Source: Bretschneidera sinensis (lineage: Eukaryota > Streptophyta > Magnoliopsida > Brassicales > Akaniaceae). From it: a DNA stretch of 64,000 bases. This document shows, piece after piece, positions 37,679 to 49,279 of this stretch; within the stretch, counting starts at the first letter, position 1, and every line of letters begins with the position of its first letter. The stretch spans positions 16,557,001 through 16,621,000 of the forward strand of contig CM043698.1 in assembly GCA_023935145.1 (NCBI GenBank), read 5' to 3'. The translations under genes and the position numbers were made by a program. A model generated the notes under the pieces. It searched no databases and was not told the origin of the DNA. It saw nothing but the letters and a program-made list of their open reading frames with translations.

Positions 37679-40560
37679 TAATAATTTTGAAAAAAAATAT
37701 TTTATTAACTTAAAATTAACAAACAAATTAATTATTTAATTAGTTGAATAATGTATTTAGACAAACAATATAGATTAAAAAATATTATATATATGTATAT
37801 ATAAAAATATATAAGCCTTGACTAAAACCCAAAAGGCTTAATTTCAATAATGATATACTTACCACCAAAATAGATTATCAATTCCAACATTCACTTATAA
37901 ACTTTATTCTCCTCTCGTTACTGAGATTTTATTAAGAGTGAAATTGATATAACACATAAATTATCATCTATTCTTCTTAAAAGTTATTATATAATTGTCA
38001 AATGAATGAAAATAATGATTAAAAGTGATGATATATATAGCATTACTGGATTAATTTAAAGAAAACAAACTTGTTTTTGGGGTTATGTAATCGCAAATCT
38101 TTACGGCAATAAATTGTCAAAATTTAAATTTTTTAGAGTTAAACGCTTGAAAAACTTTAAGTTGCATTTAAAGAACTCTAAAAAATCTTTGGTGTTGTTT
38201 GAATTAGATTTAAGTAAACTTAAATCAAATTATTTAAATTTGATTAACACAATTTTTACCTTGTTATCAAGTTGCTTAAATCTGCTTCAAATATTACATT
38301 TAAAACCTCGAGAGTTGCTTAGTACAAGTTTAAGTCTTGATGATTTAAATTGTATTTAAGTAAATGCTCAAAAAAAAAATACCAAAAGGACTTGACCAAA
38401 GTGGTGTGTGAGGGGGACCCAAGCAAGTATAATAAGTCATTTAAACTTAAATGCAAATTTAAAATTTCAATGCACTTGTTTGCACATTTATTTCCAGTTA
38501 ATAAGTGCCCCTAAAACACCATGGTTAACCAAAGTGTCACATAATTTTTCACCATATTTTTTATTTTGAAATATAAAAAATCAATGATATTTTTTGTTTA
38601 CTTTTCTTAAGTTACCTTTATTTTTTTAGTATTATTTTCATTGCAAGTTGTGATACGAAGGATAATCATGGAAAATAATGCACTTTTATGCTCCAAACAA
38701 TGCATTAATAGATGTTCTTTCAAAATCTATACTGATGTTGATGTTTTGAAGAATATGATTGATGAAACATATTCAAAATCTAGTTTTTCTTTACTTTTGT
38801 ATGAATTATATTAAATTACTGTTGTTTGAACTTTTTTTAAAATTATTTAAGGTACTTTGTAAGTGATAAATTTGTAAGAATTAGTAAATTCTTGTAATGA
38901 ATTTTATTTTGAATTCAAGGAAAAATAAAATATTATAATAAAACATTTTTTTTTGCAATATGTTTGAATTTACTTTTAATTGAAAACATATATATTAAAC
39001 CTACGTCTCAAACTGAACCATTTTGATTTGAATGGATTGGATTAAATTGAATTGAATTGAATTGAAATGTTTTCAATCAAATATTATTAGATTGTGTTGA
39101 TTTTTTAAGTCATAATCATGCCTGAAACCCTTTTAAGATTATTATTTGAAATTTAAAGGAAAAAAAAAGGAAAACGGAATAAAATGGGACCACACTAGTG
39201 TGTGGGTCTTGGTCTAGTTACATAATTTTCTTACACATCTGTCTTTTTTCATTACCACACATTACATCGAGGTAGACTTATGATACAAGTCGTCCCAGCT
39301 TCAAACTTAATCCTTAGTCACCCAAACCATCAATAGTGGAAATTTTTTTTTCTAACACATGGTCATAGTAAATATGTGGTACAAAAATTTATTTTACTTT
39401 TAAATAAAATAAAATATTTTTTTTCTTTCTTTTTTTATACCATTTAAAGGTGAAATGAACTTTTATATCATGTTTCTCTTATAATACTATGCCAGGTAAA
39501 AACTTTTCTAATAGTAGAATTAGTTTCAACCTTTGAAAATAAAACTCCATCTAAGTTACATTTTACCCCATCCTTCCATTTTTGTTCCTTTCAAGTCTCC
39601 CTATGAGCTTGATACACATTTACTTGAAACTATTAAGAAATAATTGGGATTCTAATTATGCGAAAGGGAGATTGAGGGCTTTTGAAAATGTTGTATAGGC
39701 AGCGGTGTGTACCAGGAGTAAGCATGAAAACTGATTGACTTGTGGATCCGATTGATGTAATGGGTTGGGTTCAGTTGGGGTTTTCAAAAGTTTGATTGGG
39801 TTGAAATTTTTTTGAACTCGGTGGATTGGGTTGGGTTACGAGTTAAAAAAATTTCAACCCCACTCGAACCGATAATCCGATCATTATATATTATATATAT
39901 TTAAAATATATTTATTTTAAGAATTGATGAACTACATTCATATTTTGATAAGTTGTTTTCCATATGAAAAAAATGTCAACTAAAATTTAAATATGTTAGG
40001 AGTATGTTTATTTTTAATACTTTTTAATTGATGAAGATTGTTTGTTATTATGGAATCATTTCTTTTGGACTTTCAATATGCTTTCCAAAAACTTATTGAA
40101 TTGATTTGTTTATCATGTATTCATTCACTTTATGTTTTTTATAAGATAGAATTTGGTAATGGAGATTCTAAGATCAAGTCTACATTAGTATTGAAGAGTT
40201 GAAGAATTTGATTGTTCAAACACCTTTTAAAATCTAGTTTTATTTACTTTTATATGGTTTATATTAAAGTAAAGTTGTTTGAATTATATGAAATTATTTA
40301 AGGTATTTAATTTGTAAATGATGGTTTGTAAGATTTAATAAATTCATGTATGAATTTGTTTTTAGATCTAATGAATAATTGTAGTAAAATATTTTTTCTT
40401 ATGTAATATGTTTGCATTAATTTTTAAGTGAAAAAAATATTAATCAATGATCTAAACCGATCAAAACATATTTAAATTGACTGGATTAAACTAAGATTAG
40501 ATGAATTTATAAGTTGAATTAGGTTTAAAAAAATTTCAACTCGATATAATTGAGTTGAAT
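37679..40560. repeat. AT-rich direct repeat unit D2
   Basis: Collinear with 14450-17305 and, for its first half, with 41000-42055. Landmarks lie at about 38080 (TTGTTTTTGGGGTTATGTAA), 38402 (GTGTGTGAGGGGGACCCAAG), 38644, 39255 (CATTACATCGAGGTAGACTT) and 39680 (TTTGAAAATGTTGTATAGGC). No conserved frame and no recognised transposon ends. Confidence 0.7.
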
Positions 40561-42055
40561 CGATTTTTTAAACCAACCTATACCCACCACAAGTGTGTAA
40601 TAGGGATTTTTGATACGGTTTTGTGTTGCTCTTGTAAGAACAGATTACTGTCGTTTAGTCAGTTTGGTCCATAGGATGAGGGGGAAATAGAATTCTAATT
40701 CCCTACGTATTCTTTTGTTTGGTTGTAAATAAGCACGTAATTACAATTATATGATATAAGCTCAATTGCCTTTAAAATTAAAATAAAAAATAGCATGAAG
40801 AGAAGTGTCATTTTCAATTCCACAAAACCAGCAATTGTTTTGTTTATCAATAAACCAAAAAAATTCTCTCACAAATCTACTCCATATGTTGTTTTGACTT
40901 TTGACTTTTGGAACATTTTTTATTTTGATTTTTTTATATTTTATTTATTTAAAATTATAAAAAATAATTTTTAAAAACCTGTGAGTTTTATAAAGTAATA
41001 ATTTTGAAAAAATATATTTTATTAATTTAAAATTAACAAACAAATTAATCATTTAATTAGTTGAATAATGTATTTGGACAAACAATATAGATTAAAAAAA
41101 TATTATATATATTTATATATAAAAATATATAAGCCTCTACTAAAACCCAAATGGTTTAATTTCGGTAAAGATTTATTTACCACCAAAATAGATTATCAAT
41201 TCCAACATTCACTTACAAACTTTATTCTCCTCTCGTTACTGTGATTTTATTAAGAGTGAAACTGATATAACACATAAATTATCATCGGTTCTTCTTAAAA
41301 ATTATTATATAATTGTCAAATGAATGAAAATAATGATTAAAAGTGATGATATATATAGCATTGCTGGATTAATTTAAAGAAAACAAACTTGTTTTTGGGG
41401 TTATGTAATCGCAAAATCTTTACGGCAATAAATTGTCAAAATTTAAATTTTTTAGAGTTAAAAGTTTGAAAGACTTTAAGTTGCATTTATGGAACTTTAA
41501 AAAGTCTTTGACGTTGTTTGGATTAAATTTAAGTAAACTTAAATCAAATTGTTTAAATTTAATCAAGACAATTTTTACCTTGTTATCAACTTGCTTAAAT
41601 CTACTTTAAATATCACATTTAAAACCTCGAGAGTTGTTTAGTACAACTTTAAGTCTTAGTGATTTAAATCGTATTTAAGTAAATGCTCAAAAAAATACCA
41701 AAATGACTTGACCAAAGTGGTGTGTGAGAGGGACCCAAGCAAGCATAACAAGTCATTTAAACTTAAATGCAAATTTAAAATTTCAATGCAATTGTTTGTA
41801 CATTTATTGCTAGTTAATAAGTGCTTCTAAAACACCATGGTTAACCAAATCGTCACATAATTTTTCACCATATTTTTATTTTGGGATATCTCATAATTTT
41901 GTACATTTTAAAAAAATCAAAGTATTTTTTTGTTTACTTTTCTTAAATTACATTTATTTTTTTAGTGTTATTTTCATTGCAAGTTGTGATATGAAGGATA
42001 ATCATGGAAAATAAAGCACTTTTATGCTCCAAACAATACATTAATAGATGTTCTT
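40561..42055. repeat. AT-rich direct repeat unit D3 (first half only)
   Basis: Begins CCAACCTATACCCACCACAA (about 40573) exactly after unit D2, then follows the D1 order to ATAGATGTTCTTT (42055), where homology stops. D2 and D3 form a direct tandem arrangement. No gene seen. Confidence 0.7.
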
Positions 42056-42445
42056 TGTGACTCTTGGGGTTTCACAAATATTTTAATTTACTATTGAAAT
42101 TAATTTATGCCAATTGAACTTTCTACTCTACAAATTGTTACAATATCTTCTTTTCGAATAATTGCGACAAAATTTCCTGTTAAATCGCGTAAATTGTAAA
42201 ACAAACATGCACCATCACTAAGAACAAAACTAAAAAAATTTAAATGCAAAATAATAACCTTGTTTTTTTCATGTAAAAATAATACTCTTATTAAAGAACA
42301 AGTAGATGAAGATCCAAATCTAACAATGGAGACAAAAATTATCAAAACAAAAATATAATAAAATTAAATGATACTCCGTATACAGAGGCTTATTAACATT
42401 AATGTGTTAAATGCTTCAAATATTTATAGCTTCATTAATTGTAAA
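42056..42445. other. Left flank of copia C3 copy B
   Basis: Matches 18300-18640 and 36170-36480 (the GATACTCCGTA repeat). About 250 bp of it also occur on the far side of the copia element (from 62683). No gene. Confidence 0.55.
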
Positions 42446-44457
42446 AAGGAGAGGGGAGAAGAAATGTAAGAGGTTTTAGCAAAAGTTTACCATCATCAAA
42501 ACATAGGCACGTCCTACAAGTACCAATGAGGTATTCAAGAATCCATTTAACAGCTAACCAATGCTCTTTGCCTGGATTAGAGAGAAACCGACTAACAATA
42601 CCAACTATATAAACAATATCTAACCTTGCACAAATCATGACATACATCATACTACCAACTGTAGAAGCATATGAGACTTTTTTAATTTCTTCTTTCTTTT
42701 TCTAACTAATAGGGAGCTGCATGGAACTAAGCTTGAAGTAACCTACAAGTGGATTAATAACAGGTTTCGCACTGCACATATGAAATATCTCAAGAATCTT
42801 CTCAATGTAACCTTCTTGAGATAATCACAGATTCTTATGCTTTCTATCACGAGAGATCTTCATACCAAGAACTTATTTCACCGGTCCCAAATCCTTCATG
42901 GCAAAGGATTAACTACGGTTTTTCTTCAATTTATCAATCTTGCTAATATCGTGACCAACAATCAGCATGTTATCTACATAAAGCAAGAGAAAAATAAAGT
43001 TACCATCATAATACTTTTTAACAAATCCACAATGGTCCGAAGTACTCTGGCTATAACCATGATTCTCCATAAAAGAATCAAATTTCTTATACTGCTGCCT
43101 GGGTTCCTGCTTGAGCCCATACAATCTCTTTTTCAACCTACATACCAATTATTCTTTTCCTTTGATTTTGAACCCCTTAGGTTGCTCCAGTACATCCCTT
43201 CCTCTAGGTCACCATAGAAGAAGGCAGTTTTCACGTCAATTTGATCATTCTCTGAATTCATACGAGTAACCAATCCAAGAATAACTCAGATAGGAGATCT
43301 CTTGACTATAAGTGAGAAAATTTCTTCAGAATCAATTCATTTATTCTTACTGAACCCTTTCACAACTAGTCTTGCCATGTACCTAGGCTGTGAGCTCTTA
43401 CCTTCAATCTTCAACCTATAGACCAATTTGTTTTTTTAATGATCTTTTACCCTTAGGTAGTTTCACCAAGTCATAAGTGTGGTTTTCATGCAATGATATC
43501 ATCTCATCTTGCATGGCTTTCAGCCACTTTTCTTTGTGATTATTTGTCATAGATTTATCATAACATTCTAGTTTTCTCCTATATGTAAGCATCACACACT
43601 TACAAAGAGAATATTGTCTAGTAGTTTGATGATTTTTGGTGGATCTTTTCAACTGAGGTTCTGTAAGGGCCTACTGAACTTCTTGTTCTGTATGATCATC
43701 ATGAAGAAAATCAGTAACTACATGATCATCAAAAAGTGGAGGAATATCACTATCATTATCACTTGCATCTTCATTTTCTTCTTGAATTTCTCCCCTGTGA
43801 TCATCATGAGCTGCAACTGGAGAAGAAATTGGATATAAGTTAACAGGTTCTTCATTGAAGGTTTTAGGTTTCACAATCTTCTATAAGTCTTCAATGGTTT
43901 GATCTTCAAGGAACACAACATCTTTTCTTCTGATAATTTTCTTCTCTTTCGAATCTCATAATCAATAGCCAAATTCTCCATGTGCATAACCCAAGAAGAT
44001 ACACTATTTAATCATTTAGGAATATAAACAAAGGCTCTGCACCCAAACACCCTTATATGTTTATAAGACACATCTTTCTAGTCCAAATCTTCTCTTGTAC
44101 ATCACTATTCAAAAGACTTGAAAGAGAAAGATTAATCAAATCAACTGCAATCCTCATTGCCTCACACCAAAAGGTTTTAGGAAACTTTGCATGAGAGAAC
44201 ATACACTTAATTCTTTCCTATATAGTCCTATTCATTCTCATTGCTACACATTCTTCTACGGTGTTTTAGGAACAATTTTCTCCAGCTTGAAATTGAAATC
44301 CCTACAGTACTTGTCAAAAGGACCCTTATATTCACCACCATTATATGCTCTAACACATTTTAGCTTTTGACTAGTCTCTCTTTCAACTTTCACATGAAAT
44401 TCTTCTAATGCATCAAAGACCTGACCCTTACAATGTAAAGCAACAACCCACACTTTT
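42446..44457 (-). pseudogene. Copia C3 copy B pol: integrase, RT, RNase H part
   Basis: The minus-strand continuation of the C3 polyprotein after the G2 insertion. Order: integrase core (VWVVALHCKGQVFDALEEFH, VERETSQKLKCVRAYNGGEY, KIVPKTP; 44457-44256), a linker, the RT N-terminus (HKEKWLKAMQDEMISLHENH, YDLVKLPKGKR; 43650-43416), RT palm (CRLKKRLYGLKQEPRQQYKK; 43148-42909) and early RNase H (VMICARLDIVYIVGIVSRF, HWLAVKWILEYL; 42650-42500). The RT box reads YVDN (42980-42969) instead of YVDD. Many stops and frameshifts are present. The sequence breaks at about 42446 inside RNase H, so the 3' LTR is absent. The first part lies at 58778-60320. Confidence 0.85.
44453..44457. repeat. Target-site duplication of gypsy G2 (left)
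   Basis: CTTTT, repeated exactly at 58778-58782 on the other side of G2. Confidence 0.9.
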
Positions 44458-46367
44458 TGTAACGACCCATCCCGGGTTGGCCACCCCCGAGACGGTGTCG
44501 TCACTTTTTGAAATCCCAACATGACATATATAGGCAACAATATAAATACCATATGCAATTGAACATTACATCGATCCTCAACCATTAATAGGGGAGTTAC
44601 ATCATTCAGATCTCAACTGAACAGTATATACAACATATTATGCATGAATATTTACAAATATTTTTTTTCCTTTCTCATTAGTCCGAGGATGTGGACCACA
44701 TGGCTTACAGAAGATAATTTAGTCTGAATCTCCGCTCACAATTCTATCTGTCCTGCCCACTACCTGAAATCATTGAACAATGAGGAGTGAGCTTCACAAG
44801 CTCAGTGAATTAAACTTACTTGAAGTATTCAATTTGTATAATTAGTCTTTCAATACTAATTCATCTATACCTCATATATTTTGATAATAACATTCTATTA
44901 TCAATACTCATATCAAATCTTCATCCTTTATAAATCTCTTCTTCTCATATATTTAATCATCATCTTGAGACTATCAATTTTATCTCATAATTACCTCATT
45001 ATGAGGTTCACAACATATAATCAGTCACCCAGATAATTCTCATCATTTAATATTTTCATATTTCTTCTCAGCATAATTGTCTCTCTGTGAGACTCATTCA
45101 TCTATCAATAAATTTACAATCATGAATAACACTTTAGCATCTTAAGTAATAACAATCTATATTTAAGCAAATGCAATGCATGAATTTAAATGTTATTATT
45201 ATTGGGAACGTCTTCTCACATGTCGACATGTTTATCTTAGACCGGCTGCCTTCCCGGTTCTTTTATTCTCATTCAGACTGGCTGTCTTCCCAGTTATTTT
45301 ATTTTCATTTAGAACGGCTGCCTTCCCAGTTCTTTTATTTTCATTTAGACCAGCTGCTCTACAGATTCTTTTATTTTCATTTGGACTGGCTACCTTCTCG
45401 ATTCTTTTATTTCCATATATATGCATATAAATAATGACATAAAATATGCATATGAACAATAATATAGAAACAAACATGTATTCAAACATTTAAATTAGCT
45501 ATCCTGATTATTCTCAAATTATTACTTGAAAAATTCCACTAAATTTTTCTCCTCATAAATCATATCAAATCATCAACCATAACTCGTCAAGAATTTCATT
45601 TATCACCTTTATTATTAAATCGACTCATTATTCCAATAATTATTATTTCTCATATAATAATTCTCTACACATCACTTATTCCTATCATACCTATCAACCA
45701 ATTTTCATCTATCACCAATCATAAGTTAATAATATATTAAAATATTATCACTATATATTTAATATTTATCTTGATTACTTAAAGTAAATCTAATTCACCA
45801 CGTAGTACTTAGAGCTACCCGTGGATCTCTTCCTTGTCTTTTCTGCTATTTTCAGCAATTTCCTCCGGTTGTTGATCATCAACACTTGACATAATATTTA
45901 TAGTAAAATTTCTAATGTATTCTTCAATTCTTATAGAATTCATACCCTTTAAAAATTCTCACATTGAGTTCCGAGAAATTTCATGTATGCTAAATTTCAA
46001 AAATAAAATTCACATTATTACCTTTGGTTTATCTTAGAGCTTTCCTCGACTCTCTTAGAATTTCTCCCGTAAACCTCTTCAAAATTTTACCCTTTCAACC
46101 TTTCTTTCAGCCCCTAGGTGTTTAAAAAAATATAGTAATTTGAATTGAAGATAGAAGAAAACCAAGCAGGATTTAGTAGAAAATAAATAAAACAAAAACT
46201 ATATATATATACACACACACAATTTATACAAACCATTTCCCCTCTCCCTGCCAGCTAAATTCCTTGTTGTTTAACATGCATGGGATTGTATGTATTTTGA
46301 CAACACCTGGACTCTAGGTGTTGTCCATTGGTTTTTCTTTTCTTTTCTTTTTCCTTTTGTGACGTCC
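44458..46367 (-). mobile_element. Gypsy G2 left (3') LTR, truncated at 46367
   Basis: Aligns with 56757 to about 58605 and then stops at TGACGTCC/TGATGAACGG, where another element's LTR-like sequence begins. The last ~170 bp expected from the right LTR are missing. It contains the 36-bp minisatellite at 45240-45419 and a (TA)n/(CA)n run at about 46200. Confidence 0.85.
45240..45419. repeat. 36-bp minisatellite, five units (G2 left LTR)
   Basis: Unit starts at 45240, 45276, 45312, 45348 and 45384 with a core GACCGGCTGCCTTCCCGG. The right LTR has four units (57509-57652). Because 36 is a multiple of three, long repetitive frames (FPVLLFSF...) appear on both strands. They are not genes. Confidence 0.9.
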
Positions 46368-47040
46368 TGATGAACGGATATTTGTTCTAGTATTTTATAT
46401 GTTTTTCAAGTATTTATTTATATATTTATCTTAGGAATTTGTTACTTTGAGTTGTTTTTTTTTGTTTTACAGGTTCACAAGCACTTGGAAAAGAGTTTCA
46501 CTAAATTACCAGAATTGTCCGTACATATCAGTCATTTTTACAGATTAAGCTGCATTGATTCAGGAAGAACCATGAGATGAGGTATATATTCTTGGAAAGA
46601 TCTGGATATCTATTTTTTGGATAATTTTATGACTCATAAATATGATTTTTCTAGAAAAAGTTATGACAGTTTTAGTAAACAAAGGTCAGGCTGTGTGTGA
46701 TTTCAGCGTGGCATAAGTGATTTTTGTGGATTAAACTGTATTGATTCAGGAAGAACCAGGAGATAAGCCATATATACTTGGAAAGATTCAGATGTCTATT
46801 TATTGGAGAATTTACAGCTCGTAAATATGATTTTTCTAGAGAAAGTTATGGCAGTTTTAGTAGACAAAGGTCGGGCTGTGCATGATTTCAGCGTGGCAGA
46901 AGTGAATGAGCTATTAAATTCTAATTTTTTTGGGATTTGCACGGGCTAGACAGCAGCACAACTGGACCAGTTATGGACAATAGAAATGATATAGGGCAGA
47001 ATAGCGATTATTCTGTAGGCTAGTCGAACAGATAGTTCAC
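46368..47040 (+). mobile_element. Tat/Athila-type LTR fragment with 186-bp tandem duplication
   Basis: Starts TGATGAACGG, an LTR-like start, at the break in the G2 LTR. Two units of a 186-bp tandem repeat start at 46543 and 46729 (landmark TTGATTCAGGAAGAACCA, ...TATGGCAGTTTTAGTA). No coding sequence. Assignment to Tat/Athila rests on general layout and is moderate. Confidence 0.45.
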
Positions 47041-47565
47041 AGGGAGTAACACAAGAAAAACCCTAAAACAATACAGAGAAACTACTTTGATGCTTTATTT
47101 TAATTTATTCCAAAAATAAAATAATAATATTACAAAATCCTAAGACCTTATTTATAAGGTCGAAGCTAAAATAAGAAAATTAAATTAAGGCCGAATTTAA
47201 ATTAAATAAAATAAAAAGTTTCCTAAAAACTAAAAACTGCCAATTTGAAGGTCTAAACTTCGTTTTTTGGCTTAAAAACGATAAGCCTTAGTATAACATA
47301 CTAAGTTTTTCCCGAAAGCTCATTTCTAATCAGACTAAAGTCTTCGGAGCCCAATCCGAACCTGTAGCCCGCTAAACGATGTAAATCGGCTTAGGTAGCC
47401 CACTTACCATCTGACAGCTCAGCATCATCTGACTCGGATCCTCCTGCATCAGTCACCCCGGGTTGGAAAAAACTCATCATTGAGTTCACAATAGCCACAT
47501 CGGAATCCCCAAAACAAGAACTCAAGACCTATTGATCCAATGTAGTGCGATTTTTCTACAATAGT
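47041..47565 (-). mobile_element. Gypsy 3'-end/LTR fragment, minus orientation
   Basis: On the minus strand, sequence of the type AACTCAATGATGAG...CCAACCCGGGGTGACTGATG (about 47490-47440) resembles the end of a gypsy pol frame with the following leader. A near-palindromic TATA region, GACCTTATAAATAAGGTC (47164-47147), follows, typical of the LTR of such elements. No complete domain is left. Confidence 0.4.
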
Positions 47566-47943
47566 GGAGAGTGATTCAAAAAGTGAGCCTATAGAGCTTG
47601 TTTTTGTGATTGATGTCATGCAATTTAATATATTTTAGAGGCCAAGACTTGTATTCATGAATGTTGTGCATAAAATCATCTGGGTGTTCGGATTAATGGA
47701 TTGTGGTACGATGGATGTTAAGAGTCGATAACAATTTTAAGATTGATGTTTAGATTACTTTTGGACTTGGGTGAAATTTAATGATTCTATGTGTCGTGTT
47801 TTATGTGTGATTTTTGAGACAAAAGTGAATTACTCTTGGTTTAACACTAACATTGTTTTACCTTGTTTTGATTCCCACCGTAGAATTCATCTCTTGTTTT
47901 CGCTTGAATTGCTAGGGACTAACAATAAGCTAGTTGGGGGTTG
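47566..47943 (+). mobile_element. 3' non-coding end of a Tat/Athila-type element
   Basis: Non-coding sequence ending in the polypurine tract AGTTGGGGGTTG directly before an LTR start at 47944. This arrangement marks the 3' end of an internal region. No protein domain is recognisable. Confidence 0.5.
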
Positions 47944-49279
47944 TGATGAGAGCCATAAAATGCATCTTAATCATACTTATTTGTTACCACTTTAGGGTTG
48001 ATTTAGGTTTTAATTGCATTTTTAGTCGTTAACAACTCTAAAGTGGTATTCTTGGAACATTAACTTATTTCTTGCATTTTTCAAGTATCTTGAGTTTAAA
48101 AAGGTGAAAAAAGAATTCGGTGCTTGAAGCAATATGATTCAATGCATACCAAATTTGAGCCACGGCTGTTGAAAGATAAAACAAAAAAGATCTCTACAAA
48201 TCAGGTCAAGGTGCACCCTGGATGGAGCTGGGGCGCACTCTTCAGAAAGAAGCCCAAAAGAAGCCTCAAAGACCCAACAGGTTAAGGTGCACCTTGGATC
48301 AGCTGAGGTACACCTTGAAGGGCTGAGGTGCACTCTGGAGAATCTGAGGTGCACCTCACCGCACACACAAGAAGCCTGACAAAGTCAAGGTGCAACGCGA
48401 CTAAATCCAAGGTGCAGCGCGCGCACAGACCCTGTTCTCCGAGTTAGACCCTAATTAGGTCTTTAATGATTTGTTCAAACCCTAAAACACCCTTAGGCCT
48501 TGTACACTATAAATAGACCACTTAGGGTTTGTAATTAGACATTCAAAAACAATAATTAGAGGCTGGACAAGGGCCACAAGGCTAGCCAAAGGCCAAGAGA
48601 CTCAAGCAAGCTCCATGACCAACTAATCTCCAAGCAAGGCGAAGGAATGAATCCCTAGGTGTAGTTGTTCCTATTTTCCATTATTTGATTCAGTTGTAAT
48701 TGGATTTATTATCATTAAACATGTTATGATTTACTTTTTAATCTAATTAAAAGATTTCCCTTTAATCCAGTGATTGCATCTTTCTCCCCCATATAAGTTT
48801 AATCATGCTCTTCTTATGTGATGTTGTTGAGATGTGATTGAGTCCGGTAGATTTCTCTTATAGATTTGTCCATTACTGCAGTATTTTCATCATGATATAT
48901 TGTCGTTTCTTGATAATCTATAAGTTAGGTCATGTGTGCTTGAAAGTAAAAAGGATTTCATAACAATTACATTAGGGTTTACATATGCGCTTTAATTGAA
49001 TATTTGTCGATTGTCTGTTTGGGATGTGAAACTTGCAATCGAGATAAACAATTGAATCAAGATAGGAATAGGGCAACGAACCTAGGGAGAATTTCTTGAA
49101 CTTTGTTATCTATCCATCATATTATCTACAGAATTTACTTCATTATCAAATTCTTTCATTTAATCTTTTATCGTTTGTGATAGGGTTTACATCTTCTTTT
49201 GTAGTTAACTTGTTTTCCTATGGAATCGACATACCCAAAGCCATGCTAAAACAACCGTGTTATGTTTTGGGCGTAATCA
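47944..49279 (+). mobile_element. Tat/Athila-type LTR T with AGGTGCACCT palindromes
   Basis: An LTR of about 1336 bp, starting TGATGAGAGCC after a polypurine tract and ending about GGGCGTAATCA. The palindrome cluster lies at 48208-48424, and a TATA box TATAAATA lies at 48508-48515. Length and layout match LTR U at 51068-52378 although the sequences differ. The right end is inferred. Confidence 0.6.
48208..48424. repeat. Array of palindrome AGGTGCACCT in LTR U3
   Basis: Seven related words: perfect palindromes AAGGTGCACCTT (48284-48295) and TGAGGTGCACCTCA (48345-48358), GGTGCACC (48210-48217), and four variants at about 48305, 48325, 48387 and 48409. They lie 85-300 bp upstream of the TATA box of LTR T. 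Confidence 0.8.

Noticed and set aside
45171..45489. Frames of 84-87 codons with repeated FPVLLFSF or ENKRTGKAA words
   Set aside because: Produced on both strands by the 36-bp minisatellite of the gypsy LTR. The same holds at 57445-57722 and 3784-4038.
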